In this document: positions 6,637 to 13,905 of the stretch, piece after piece
How the letters are laid out: each line of letters begins with the position of its first letter
Position numbering within the stretch: the stretch's first letter is position 1
NCBI GenBank assembly: GCA_016188625.1
Contig: JACPHL010000176.1
Span: forward strand, 1 to 16,078
Length of the DNA stretch: 16,078 bases
DNA from: Candidatus Rokuibacteriota bacterium
GTDB lineage: Bacteria > Methylomirabilota > Methylomirabilia > Rokubacteriales > JACPHL01
Direction: 5' to 3'
Program-made: the position numbers and the translations under genes
The notes under the pieces: model-generated
What the model was told of the DNA's origin: nothing
Seen by the model: only the letters and a program-made list of their open reading frames with translations
Databases searched by the model: none

Positions 6637-7095
6637 GTGGGCGAGCCGACCCGCGTCTCGGTGCTCCTGGCCGGCCTCGGGCCCCCCCTGGCCGAGCGGG
6701 TGCGCCACGCCCGCCTGGCGGCGGAGTGGGCGACCCTGGTCGGGCCGGCGGTGGCGCGCCACGCCGCGCCCCTCCACCTCGAGGACGGCTGGCTCCACGT
6801 GGCCGTGGACAGCTCCGCCTGGCTCCACGAGCTCTCCCTCAAGGAGGAGGAGCTCCTGGCCGTCCTCCGCCGGGTGGCGGACCTCCGCGGCGTCCGGCTC
6901 CGGCTCGCGCCCCTGCCGGCTCATCGCCCCGAGCCCCGCGCCCCAGCACGCCGCCGTCACCTCCTCCCCGAGGAGCAGGCGGCGATCGAGGAGGCCCTCG
7001 CCCCGATCCGTGATCCGGCCCTGGCCGCCACGGTTCGGCGCGTGATGACCAAGGACCGCCTGACCAAGCCTTCAGAAGGAGCGCCGCCCGCATGA
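6637..7095 (+). CDS. DUF721/DciA-family protein
   Basis: 152 residues from GTG 6637, preceded at eight bases by GGGAGG. A GTG at 6628 is in frame and would overlap the MFS stop as GTGA. The first 90 residues fit the DUF721 (DciA) domain: RLAAEWATLVGPAVARHAAPLHL, then DGWLHVAVDSSAWLHELSLKEEELL with the conserved Trp and Leu positions. In bacteria lacking DnaC or DnaI, DciA proteins interact with the replicative helicase DnaB and help load it. The C-terminal third is Pro/Arg-rich then acidic (LLPEEQAAIEEALAPI) and shows no recognisable domain. The stop overlaps the next start as ATGA, so translational coupling is likely. Replication function is inferred from the domain alone; many DUF721 proteins are uncharacterised. 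Confidence 0.78.
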   Translation: MGEPTRVSVLLAGLGPPLAERVRHARLAAEWATLVGPAVARHAAPLHLEDGWLHVAVDSSAWLHELSLKEEELLAVLRRVADLRGVRLRLAPLPAHRPEPRAPARRRHLLPEEQAAIEEALAPIRDPALAATVRRVMTKDRLTKPSEGAPPA

Positions 7096-8825
7096 TACCC
7101 TCCCGTCGCGCCCACCTGATCCTGATCCCCCTCCTCCTGCTCCTGGGGTGCGCGGCGACGCCCCTCCAGCCGGCGGGACAGGGGGCCTCGGCAGCGACCC
7201 CCGCCCGCAAGGCCGACCCCGAGGCGTACCTCCACTACGCCGTGGCCCAGCTCCACGCGCAGGCCGGCCAGACGGCGGAGGCCATCGCGGCGCTCAGGAA
7301 GGTGATCGAGCGCGACCCCGACTCCCCCGAGCTCTGGGTCCAGCTCGCCCGGTGGCTCGCCAGGCAGGAGGAGCTGCCCGAGGCCGTGGAGGCCGCCAAG
7401 AAGGCCGTGGAGCTCGCCCCGGGGGACCTCCCCGCCCACCTGACGCTGGCCGAGATCTACCACCGGCAGAAGGCGTGGGCGGAGGCGGCGGCGACGCTCG
7501 AGCGCGCCATCGCCCTGGCGCCCTCCGCCCCGGACCCCTATCTGACCCTGGCGCGGTACCACGCCGAGCAGAAGGCGTACGACAAGGCCCGGGAGGTGCT
7601 GGAACGACTCCTCAAGGTCCAGCCGTCCCACGCCCAGGCCCACTTCCTGCTCGGCCGCCTCGCCATCGAACGGGAGGCCTTTGAGGAGGCGATCCGCGCC
7701 CTCCGCCGGGCGGTGGAGCTCGACCCGGACCTGGACGGCGCGTGGAGTACCCTGGCCTTCGTCTTCGAGCACCAGAAGCGGCAGGAGGAGGCCGTCGCCG
7801 TCTACCGCGAGGCGATCGAGGCCAACCCCGGCAACCTGGGGCTTCGCGACCGCCTCGGCGAGCTCCTGATCCGGCTGGGGCGGTACGGGGAGGCCATCCG
7901 CGAGTACGAGGACCTGGCCGGTCAGATCCCCGGCGACCCGCGGGTCTGGATGAAGCTCGGGGCCATGTACTACGAGCAGAAGGTGTTCGAGCGGGCCATC
8001 GACGCCTTCCGGCGGGTGATCACCCTGGACCCGAACAATCTTCGGGCCCGGTTCTATCTCTCCACCGCCTACCTGGATGCGGGGCGGGAGGGCGAGGCCC
8101 TCGAGGAGCTCGAGCGCATCCTCCGGGCCGATCCGAAGTCCATCGACGCCCGGCTCCAGCTCGGCTTCCTCCACAGCCGGGCCAAGCGTTACGGGGAGGC
8201 GATCCGGGTGCTCACCGAGGCGGTCAACCTGGAGCCCCGCCGCGCGGACCTCCTCCTCTACCTCGGGATGGCGTACTTCCGGGACGACCAGCACGATCGG
8301 GCGGTGGCCGCCTACCAGGAGGGGCTCTCCATCGAGCCCAACCACAAGGACCTCCACTTCCAGCTCGGGGTCGTCCACGAGAAGCAGGGGCGCTTCGAGG
8401 AGGCCATCAAGGTCTTCGAGACCGTGCTGGCGCTCGACCCCAAGCACGCCGAGTCCTACAACTACATCGGCTACATGTACGCCGAGCGGGGGATCCGCCT
8501 GGAGGAGGCCGTCACCCTGATCCAGAAGGCCCTGGAGCTCGAGCCGAACAACGGCTACTACATCGACAGCCTGGGGTGGGCCTACTACCAGCAGGGGCGC
8601 TACCAGGAGGCGCTGACCCAGCTGAAGCGGGCGGTGGAGTTGACCCGCGACCGGGAAGACCCGGTCATCTACGATCACCTCGGCGACGCCTACCTCAAGA
8701 ACCACATGGAGACCGAAGCCCTCGCGGCCTACGAGAAGTCGCTGGCGCTCGATCCCGCCAACGAATCGGTGAAGCGGAAGATCCAGGATCTCCGCACGCG
8801 GCGGGAAGGGCGAACGCGTGAGTAG
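7092..8825 (+). CDS. Lipoprotein with about 15 tetratricopeptide repeats
   Basis: 577 residues. The N-terminus is a lipoprotein signal peptide: two Arg, a run of Ile/Leu and lipobox LLGC, with C20 as the lipidated residue. From about residue 45 to the end I count fifteen 34-residue TPR units (pattern W/Y-x2-L-G/A ... Y/F-x2-A-x3-Y/F-x-x-A-L-x-x-P). These include the wholly regular HFQLGVVHEKQGRFEEAIKVF and the conserved C-terminal SLGWAYYQQGRYQEAL. Such long TPR lipoproteins are envelope scaffolds found in Deltaproteobacteria and related phyla, probably anchored in the outer membrane; partners are unknown. The gene starts in ATGA overlap with dciA and ends overlapping the lolB-like gene by eight bases, so expression is probably coupled. 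A role alongside the LolB-like protein in lipoprotein or outer-membrane assembly is inference from context. Confidence 0.85.
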   Translation: MIPSRRAHLILIPLLLLLGCAATPLQPAGQGASAATPARKADPEAYLHYAVAQLHAQAGQTAEAIAALRKVIERDPDSPELWVQLARWLARQEELPEAVEAAKKAVELAPGDLPAHLTLAEIYHRQKAWAEAAATLERAIALAPSAPDPYLTLARYHAEQKAYDKAREVLERLLKVQPSHAQAHFLLGRLAIEREAFEEAIRALRRAVELDPDLDGAWSTLAFVFEHQKRQEEAVAVYREAIEANPGNLGLRDRLGELLIRLGRYGEAIREYEDLAGQIPGDPRVWMKLGAMYYEQKVFERAIDAFRRVITLDPNNLRARFYLSTAYLDAGREGEALEELERILRADPKSIDARLQLGFLHSRAKRYGEAIRVLTEAVNLEPRRADLLLYLGMAYFRDDQHDRAVAAYQEGLSIEPNHKDLHFQLGVVHEKQGRFEEAIKVFETVLALDPKHAESYNYIGYMYAERGIRLEEAVTLIQKALELEPNNGYYIDSLGWAYYQQGRYQEALTQLKRAVELTRDREDPVIYDHLGDAYLKNHMETEALAAYEKSLALDPANESVKRKIQDLRTRREGRTRE

Positions 8826-9564
8826 GTGGCCGCTCCTCCTGGCCCTCGGCCTGGCCGCCTGTGCCGCCGTCCCACCGCCGCCCCCACCCCTCCCCCCGCT
8901 CGCCGTCCCGGAGGCGAAGGGGCTGCTCCGCGAGTGGGAGGCGGCGTGGGAGCGCTTCCCCGGCCTCCGGGCCGCCGTGGAGCTCTCGCTCTCCCAGAAG
9001 GGGACGACCCAGCGGACCGCCGGGGTGCTCCTCCTGGCGCCGGCCGGCCTGCGCTTCGAGGCGCTCTCCCCCTTCGGCCTCCCCCTCCTGATCGTGGCCG
9101 CGGATGGGGAGACGGTGACCATCTGGCGCATCGCGGAGCGGCGCGCCGTCATCGCGCCGGCGACCGCGGCGGGGATCCACCGCTGGCTCCAGCTCCCCCT
9201 GGCGCCGGCCGATCTGCTCCGGCTCCTGATCGGCCAGGTCCGCCCCCTGCCCGAGGCGGAGTCCGTCCAGACCGCCCTCGACGACGGCGTGCCGCGGGTG
9301 GAGCTCGGACGCGGCGCGCTCCGCCAGCGGGTCTGGATGGGGCCCGGCCGGGCGCCCGCGCGGGTCGCGTTCACCGGAGACCGGCACCTTCAGGCGGTCT
9401 TCGAGCGGGGCCCGGACGGGGGGCTTCGGGCGGTGCGGCTCGCCGCCCCGGAGGCGGGGGTGGAGGTTCACCTGCGGTACCACACCGTCGAGGTCGGGGC
9501 CGTCCCCGCCGAGCTGTTCGCGCTCAGGCTCCCGGCCGAGGTGAAGGTCCAGCGGGTCGATTGA
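8818..9564 (+). CDS. LolB-like outer membrane lipoprotein
   Basis: 248 residues from GTG 8818, with GGAAGGG about seven bases upstream; the start overlaps the end of the TPR gene. The signal peptide ends in lipobox LAAC (C15), followed by a proline-rich tether (VPPPPPPLPP). The mature part has the antiparallel-strand pattern of the LolA/LolB fold: FPGLRAAVELSLSQKG, then TAGVLLLAPAGLRFEALSPFG, then LLIVAADGETVTIW. It ends with strands that include VEVHLRYHTVEVG. LolB receives lipoproteins from LolA and inserts them in the outer membrane. Identity is supported by position immediately before ispE, as in the E. coli lolB-ispE-prs order. Sequence similarity is only at fold level, and a DUF4292-type relative is equally possible, so no gene symbol is given. 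Confidence 0.7.
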   Translation: MSRWPLLLALGLAACAAVPPPPPPLPPLAVPEAKGLLREWEAAWERFPGLRAAVELSLSQKGTTQRTAGVLLLAPAGLRFEALSPFGLPLLIVAADGETVTIWRIAERRAVIAPATAAGIHRWLQLPLAPADLLRLLIGQVRPLPEAESVQTALDDGVPRVELGRGALRQRVWMGPGRAPARVAFTGDRHLQAVFERGPDGGLRAVRLAAPEAGVEVHLRYHTVEVGAVPAELFALRLPAEVKVQRVD

Positions 9565-9579
9565 CAAGCGGGGAGGTGC

Positions 9580-10428
9580 GTGGTACGTTCGAGTCCTTCG
9601 GGCCCGCGCTCGCTCGTCCTCCGGGCCTCGGCGAAGGTCAACCTGGCCCTGGAGGTGCTGGGGAGACGCCCCGACGGCTACCACGAGATCGCGACCGTCC
9701 TTCAGGCCATCGACCTCTCCGACCGGCTCGTCCTGGAGGACGCCGACGGGGGGATCGAGCTCCGGTGCGACACCCCGGCGATCCCCACCGACCGGCAGAA
9801 CCTGGCCTGGCGGGCCGCCGACCTCCTCCGGCGGGCGGCGGGCGTGGCGCGCGGGGTCCGGATCCGCCTCTGGAAGCGGATCCCGGTGGCGGCCGGGCTC
9901 GGCGGGGGGTCGAGCGACGGGGCGGCGGTGCTCTACGGGTGCAATCGGTTGTGGCGGCTGGGATGGGACACGGCGCGGCTCGCGACCCTGGCCACGGAGC
10001 TGGGGATGGATGTCCCCTTCTTCCTCCGGGGGGGCCGGGCGCTGGCGACCGGCCGGGGTGAGATCCTCCGTCCCCTCCCGCCCGCGCCCGGTCTCACCCT
10101 GGTGATCGTCAACCCGGGGGTCCCCCTCCCCACCCGCGAGCGCCCTCGAGGGCGTGGTCGAACGGCGCTGCCCGGTCCTCGGCGAGCTCAAGGCGGCCCT
10201 CGCCAAGGCGGGCGCCCTCGGCTGCGTCATGTCCGGGAGCGGCCCGACCGTGGTCGGGGTCGCGGCGTCGGCGCGGCATGCCCGGGCGATCCGGGAGGCC
10301 CTCGGACCCTCGCCCTGGGCGAGTTGGGTGGTGCGGACGCTCCCGGGACGGGCGGTCGGGGCGCTCCGGGTCGCGCCGGAGTGGGCCGCCCTGGCGGACG
10401 CCGTGACTTGGGCGTGGCCAAGCGGTAA
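9580..10428 (+). pseudogene. ispE: 4-diphosphocytidyl-2-C-methyl-D-erythritol kinase, broken by frame change and internal deletion
   Basis: IspE phosphorylates CDP-methylerythritol in the MEP isoprenoid pathway. From GTG 9580, residues 1-185 are a normal GHMP kinase N-terminus: ASAKVNLALEV with K19, substrate loop RRPDGYHEI, phosphate loop PVAAGLGGGSSDGAA (102-116), and catalytic D146 in GMDVPFF. After IVNPGVPLPT (base 10134) the family match jumps to the +1 frame (about 10139-10406), which encodes ALEGVVERRCPVLGELKAAL and the C-terminal GHMP motif MSGSGPTVVG. E. coli and B. subtilis IspE have about 64-67 residues between these two motifs; here about 34 remain, so some 98-104 bases appear missing. 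The original frame runs as low-complexity text to 10428; the +1 frame stays open through the tRNA to 10534. IspE is usually essential in MEP-pathway organisms, so an assembly error is as likely as a real lesion. Confidence 0.85.
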
Positions 10429-10481
10429 GGCACGGGACTTTGGATCCCGGATCGGAGGTTCGAATCCTCCCGCCCCAACCA
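10408..10481 (+). tRNA. tRNA-Gln (anticodon UUG)
   Basis: A 74-base tRNA with encoded CCA (10479-10481). Acceptor TTGGGCG (10408-10414) pairs with CGCCCCA (10471-10477). The anticodon arm is CGGGA-CTTTGGA-TCCCG with anticodon TTG; the T arm is GGAGG-TTCGAAT-CCTCC. The weak first pair U1-A72 is typical of tRNA-Gln. Position 2 is U opposite C71, a mismatch where tRNA-Gln normally has G2-C71, an identity contact for glutaminyl-tRNA synthetase in E. coli. The 3' half lies in the tandem duplication, so it recurs 103 bases later. It sits between ispE and prs. Confidence 0.92.
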
Positions 10482-10652
10482 CGCCGCGGCCGGGCCCGCG
10501 CCCGAGCGAGGATGCACGATGCCCTACGAGCTGAAGCTCTTCACGGGGACCGGATCGGAGGTTCGAATCCTCCCGCCCCAACCACGCCGCGGCCGGGCCC
10601 GCGCCCGAGCGAGGATGCACGATGCCCTACGAGCTGAAGCTCTTCACGGGGA
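10447..10652 (+). repeat. Perfect 103-bp tandem duplication across tRNA-Gln 3' half and prs start
   Basis: Bases 10447-10549 and 10550-10652 are identical at every position. The unit begins in the 3' side of the tRNA anticodon stem, contains the variable loop, T arm and CCA end, the tRNA-prs spacer, and the first ten codons of prs up to CTCTTCACGGGGA. Bases outside the unit differ at once (C446 against A549; C550 against A653), so the boundaries are exact. 103 is not a multiple of three, so the first prs start codon leads into another frame. Confidence 0.97.
10550..10584 (+). pseudogene. Duplicated 3' half of tRNA-Gln
   Basis: This stretch repeats the anticodon-stem edge, variable loop, T arm, 3' acceptor strand and CCA of the tRNA (copy of 10447-10481). 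It lacks the 5' acceptor strand, D arm and anticodon, so it cannot form a tRNA alone. Its CCA end falls 37 bases before the functional prs ATG at 10622. Confidence 0.85.
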
Positions 10653-11560
10653 ACGCCAATCGGCCGCTGGCCCAGGAGATCGCCGACCACCTCGGGCTCG
10701 CCCTCGGCGAGGTCGAGGTCGGGCGCTTCTCCGACGGCGAGGTCTTCGTCCAGATCAACGAGAACGTCCGCGGCGCCGACGTCTTCATCGTCCAGCCGAC
10801 CTCGCCCCCGGTGAACGACAACCTCATGGAGCTCCTGGTCATGATCGACGCCTTCAAGCGGGCGTCGGCCCAGCGGATCACCACCGTCCTCCCCTACTAC
10901 GGCTACGCCCGGCAGGACCGGAAGGTCCAGCCCCGCGTCCCCATCACGGCCAAGCTGGTGGCGGACCTCCTGACCGCCGCCGGCACCCACCGGCTCCTGG
11001 CCCTCGACCTCCACGCCGGCCAGATCCAGGGCTTCTTCAACATCCCGGCCGACCACCTCTTCGCCGCCCCGGTCCTCATCGACTACATCGCCCGCCTGGA
11101 GCTCCAGGACCTCGTGCTGGTAGCCCCGGACGCCGGCGGCGTGGAGCGGGCCCGGGCGATCGCCAAGCGCCTCCGGGCGGGCCTGGCGATCATCGACAAG
11201 CGCCGGGAGGGGACCAACGTCTCGGTCTTCATGCACCTCATCGGCGACGTCCAGGGCAAGGACGCGGTGATCATCGACGACATCATCGACACCGCCGGCA
11301 CCCTCATGCAGGCGGTGGAGGCGCTCAAGCGGGAAGGGGCCCGGCGGATGTTCGCCTGCTGCGTCCACCCGGTCCTCTCCGGGCCGGCCCTGGCGCGGCT
11401 CGAGGCCTCCCCCCTCGAGGAAGTCGTCGTCACCAACTCCATCCTCCTCCCCAAGGAGAAGCAGCACCCCAAGATCACCGTCCTGTCGGTGGCCGCGCTC
11501 CTCGGGGCGGCGATCCGGCGCATCCACGCCGAGGAGTCGGTGAGCACCCTTTTCGTCTAG
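10622..11560 (+). CDS. prs: Ribose-phosphate pyrophosphokinase (PRPP synthetase)
   Basis: 312 residues, full length for class I enzymes (E. coli 315). It makes PRPP from ribose 5-phosphate and ATP for nucleotide, His and Trp synthesis. Visible motifs: [18 protein letters not shown] (34-51), ATP/flexible-loop YGYARQDRK (93-101), catalytic metal-site [11 protein letters not shown] (129-139), KRR (193-195), and the PRPP-binding loop [12 protein letters not shown] (217-228). The C-terminus is intact (SVSTLFV). The ATG at 10622 is the second of two identical starts made by the 103-bp duplication; the first (10519) goes out of frame after ten codons. GAGCGAGGA about six bases upstream is the likely ribosome binding site, and it too is duplicated. 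The next gene, rplY, starts 11 bases after the stop, so the two are probably co-transcribed. Confidence 0.97.
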   Translation: MPYELKLFTGNANRPLAQEIADHLGLALGEVEVGRFSDGEVFVQINENVRGADVFIVQPTSPPVNDNLMELLVMIDAFKRASAQRITTVLPYYGYARQDRKVQPRVPITAKLVADLLTAAGTHRLLALDLHAGQIQGFFNIPADHLFAAPVLIDYIARLELQDLVLVAPDAGGVERARAIAKRLRAGLAIIDKRREGTNVSVFMHLIGDVQGKDAVIIDDIIDTAGTLMQAVEALKREGARRMFACCVHPVLSGPALARLEASPLEEVVVTNSILLPKEKQHPKITVLSVAALLGAAIRRIHAEESVSTLFV

Positions 11561-11571
11561 AGGAGTCCCCC

Positions 11572-12225
11572 ATGGAAATCCGTGAGATGCACGTCGAACG
11601 ACGACAGGGGATCGGCAAGGGGCAGGCCAAGCGGCTCCGGCGGAGCGGGGTCGTCCCCGCCATCCTCTACGGGGCCCGGACCGAGCCCGTCCCCCTCGCC
11701 CTCGCCCCCCGCGAGCTCCAGCGCGTCCTCGGCGCCCACACCGGCGGCGGGGTGCTCGTGAGCCTGCGCTTCCCCGACGAGCAGGGGGAGACGAGGACCG
11801 CCATCATCCGGGACCTCCAGTACGACCCGGTGCGGGAGACCCTGCTCCACGTGGACCTGCAGGCCGTCTCCATGGACGAGGAGATCACCGTCGAGGTCTC
11901 CATCCACGTGGTGGGCGAGGCCGCCGGGGTCAAGGAGCAGAGCGGGATCCTCGCCCTGATCCAGCGGACGGTGGAGGTCTCCTGCCTCCCCGCCCTCATC
12001 CCCGAACGGCTCGACGTGGACGTCAGCCGGCTCCGGATCGGCGACGTCCTCACCGTCGCCGACCTCCGCCTCCCCGAGGGGGTCCGGACCCTCGCCGAGC
12101 CCACCCAGGCCCTGGTGACCGTCTCCCCGCCGATGGCCGAGGAGGTGGCGGCGCCCGCGGCCCCGGTCGCAGCCGAGCCGGAGGTGGTCACGGAGCGGAA
12201 GCCCGAGGCCGAGGAGGAGGAGTAG
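11572..12225 (+). CDS. rplY: Large ribosomal subunit protein bL25, long CTC form
   Basis: 217 residues from ATG 11572, with AGGAG six bases upstream. The N-terminal 95 residues are the 5S rRNA-binding bL25 domain: MEIREMHVERRQGIGKGQAK, then LRRSGVVPAILYGA, then IIRDLQYDPVRETLLHVDLQ. A TL5/CTC-type beta domain follows (ITVEVSIHVVGEAAGVKEQSGIL ... LPEGVRTLAEPTQALVTV). The last 30 residues are a low-complexity Ala/Pro tail ending in EAEEEE, common in long CTC-type proteins. E. coli bL25 is 94 residues and lacks the second domain; this is the longer form seen in most other phyla. It sits in the conserved prs-rplY-pth order. Because bL25 is encoded in the same frame as the first duplicated prs start, no in-frame stop separates 10519 from 12225. 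Confidence 0.95.
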   Translation: MEIREMHVERRQGIGKGQAKRLRRSGVVPAILYGARTEPVPLALAPRELQRVLGAHTGGGVLVSLRFPDEQGETRTAIIRDLQYDPVRETLLHVDLQAVSMDEEITVEVSIHVVGEAAGVKEQSGILALIQRTVEVSCLPALIPERLDVDVSRLRIGDVLTVADLRLPEGVRTLAEPTQALVTVSPPMAEEVAAPAAPVAAEPEVVTERKPEAEEEE

Positions 12226-12243
12226 GCCGGGCGCCCCCGGGCC

Positions 12244-12786
12244 GTGGCGCAGCTCGTCGTGGGGCTGGGGAACCCCGGGCCCGACTACCTGGGGAGCCGG
12301 CACAACATCGGGCACGACGTCCTCGATGCCCTCGGCCGCGAGTTCCGCGCTCGCTTCCGGGTCCGGGGCCAGGTCGCCCTGGCCCAGAGCGCGTGGGAGG
12401 CCTCACGGCTCTTCCTGGCCAAGCCCATCGCCTTCATGAACGAGAGCGGGCCGCCGGTGGCCCGCCTCCTCCGCGACCTCGACCTGACCCCGGCCGACCT
12501 CATCGTCGTCCACGACGACATCGACCTCCCGCTGGGGACCGTCAGGATCCGGCACAAGGGGCGCCACGGCGGTCACAACGGGGTCCGCTCCCTCATCGAG
12601 GCCCTCGGGACCCAGGAGTTCCGGCGGGTGAAGATCGGCGTGGGGCGCCCGGCCGCGAAGGCCGAGGTCGTCGAGTGGGTCCTGACGACCTTCAGCCCCG
12701 AGGAGCGGCAGGCGCTCCCGGAGATCGTGGACCGGGCGGTGGCGGCGGTCCTCGGCCTGGCCCGCGCGCGCCTGGCGGCCGGCTGA
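12244..12786 (+). CDS. pth: Peptidyl-tRNA hydrolase
   Basis: 180 residues from GTG 12244, 18 bases after rplY (E. coli Pth is 194). It releases peptides from tRNAs dropped from the ribosome. Catalytic and substrate residues are present: VVGLGNPGPDY with N10, catalytic H20 in SRHNIG, N66 in AFMNESG, the acidic HDDIDLPLG stretch with D91 and D92, and GRHGGHNGVRSLI with N112. The usual C-terminal helix (FSPEERQALPEIVDRAVAAV) follows. The gene ends six bases before the ychF start, with no Shine-Dalgarno element between them, so ychF translation is probably coupled to pth. Gene order pth-ychF is widespread in bacteria. Confidence 0.96.
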   Translation: MAQLVVGLGNPGPDYLGSRHNIGHDVLDALGREFRARFRVRGQVALAQSAWEASRLFLAKPIAFMNESGPPVARLLRDLDLTPADLIVVHDDIDLPLGTVRIRHKGRHGGHNGVRSLIEALGTQEFRRVKIGVGRPAAKAEVVEWVLTTFSPEERQALPEIVDRAVAAVLGLARARLAAG

Positions 12787-12792
12787 GTCCGC

Positions 12793-13872
12793 GTGAGCTT
12801 CACCTGCGGGCTGGTGGGCCTCCCGAACGCCGGGAAGTCCACCATCTTCAACGCCCTGACCGGCGCCGGCGCCGCGGTCGCGCCCTTCCCCTTCTCGACC
12901 CTCGCCCCCCAGCGGGGCCGCGCCGCCGTCCCCGATCCGAGGCTGGAGCGGCTGGCCGAGCTACTCCGGCCGGCCAAGGTCACGCCCGCCACCCTGGAGG
13001 TTCTGGACCTCGCCGGGCTGGTGGAGGGGGCGCATCGCGGCGAGGGGCTCGGCAACCAGTTCCTCGCCGCCATCCGGGAAGCGGACGCCCTCCTCCACGT
13101 CGTCCGCTGCTTCCCGGAGGCCGGCCAGGCCTCGCTCGATCCGGTCCAGAACGCCGCCGTGGTCGCCACCGAGCTCCTCCTGGCCGACCTCGAGCTGGTG
13201 GAGCGGCGGCTCGAGCGGCTCGCGCGCCAGGCGCGGATCGACCCCCAGGCCCCCGCCCGGGAGCTCGCCCTCGCGCGCGAGCTCAAGGAGGCCCTGGAGC
13301 GGGGCCAGGCGCTCCGGCGGCTCGACCTCCGGGGCGAGGCCCAGACCCTGGTGCGGGGGTGGGGGTACCTGACCGCCAAGCCGTTCCTTTACATCGCCAA
13401 CGTGCGCCGCGAGGACCCCGACACCCCGGCCGTCCTGGCGCGGCTCGAGGCCGTGGCCCGGGCCGACGGGGCCCCGGTGATCGGCATCGACGGCAAGCTC
13501 GAGGGGGAGCTCCTGGAGCTCCCCCCGTCGGAGCAGGCGGAGTTCCGGCGCGCCCTCGGGCTCGAGGAGTCGGCCCTCGCCCGCCTGGTGCGGGCGGGCT
13601 ACGAGCTCCTGGGGCTCCTGACCTTCTACACCGTGGTGGGGCCCGAGCTCCGGGCCTGGAGCCTCCCCCGCGGCGCGACGGCCCTCGAGGCCGCGGCGAA
13701 GATCCACAGCGACATGGCCCGAGGGTTCATCCGGGCCGAGGTGGTCCCCTTCGAGGCCTTCGCCGCGACCCCGTCCTGGGCGACCCTCCGGGAGCGGGGC
13801 CTCCTCCGGCTCGAGGGGCGGGACTACCCGGTCCGGGACGGGGACATCCTGACCGTCCGCTTCGCCCCCTAG
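12793..13872 (+). CDS. ychF: YchF/OLA1-family P-loop ATPase
   Basis: 359 residues (E. coli 363), from GTG 12793. The G domain has P-loop GLPNAGKST (9-17), G3 region DLAGLVEGAHRGEGLGNQFL (72-91) and HVVRCF (102-107). Residues about 125-190 form the coiled-coil insertion. The C-terminal TGS domain is clear: RAWSLPRGATALEAAAKIHSDMARGFIRAEV, then LEGRDYPVRDGDILTVRF. YchF proteins hydrolyse ATP rather than GTP, bind ribosomes and affect stress responses. Two motif positions are unusual. The NxxE motif after PFLYIA reads N203-V-R-R206, with Arg where Glu is expected and Glu one place later. Residue 35, a cysteine in E. coli (PFCT) implicated in redox control, is serine here (PFST). Fold and family are secure; altered nucleotide preference or loss of redox control is inference. 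Confidence 0.95.
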   Translation: MSFTCGLVGLPNAGKSTIFNALTGAGAAVAPFPFSTLAPQRGRAAVPDPRLERLAELLRPAKVTPATLEVLDLAGLVEGAHRGEGLGNQFLAAIREADALLHVVRCFPEAGQASLDPVQNAAVVATELLLADLELVERRLERLARQARIDPQAPARELALARELKEALERGQALRRLDLRGEAQTLVRGWGYLTAKPFLYIANVRREDPDTPAVLARLEAVARADGAPVIGIDGKLEGELLELPPSEQAEFRRALGLEESALARLVRAGYELLGLLTFYTVVGPELRAWSLPRGATALEAAAKIHSDMARGFIRAEVVPFEAFAATPSWATLRERGLLRLEGRDYPVRDGDILTVRFAP

Positions 13873-13878
13873 ATCCCT

Positions 13879-13904
13879 GGGAGGGGGGCGCTGCCCCCCT
13901 TCCC
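13879..13904 (+). terminator. Strong G/C hairpin just after ychF (possible terminator)
   Basis: GGGAGGGGGGC (13879-13889) pairs with GCCCCCCTTCCC (13893-13904) around the 3-base loop GCT; one T is bulged. It begins seven bases after the ychF stop. No T-tract follows, so intrinsic termination is not assured. It is the first of three hairpins in a row. Confidence 0.5.
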
Positions 13905-13905
13905 A

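Noticed and set aside
6957-9374. 805-codon minus-strand open frame
   Set aside because: Antisense shadow of the TPR and LolB-like genes, both of which have signal peptides, repeats and good starts.
9580-10428. Programmed ribosomal frameshift in ispE
   Set aside because: A slippery site would change frame without loss of residues; here about 33 residues are also missing, so a deletion or assembly fault fits better.
8695-10620. 641-codon minus-strand open frame across ispE and the tRNA
   Set aside because: No family resemblance; it contains the duplicated tRNA sequence translated twice, so it is spurious.
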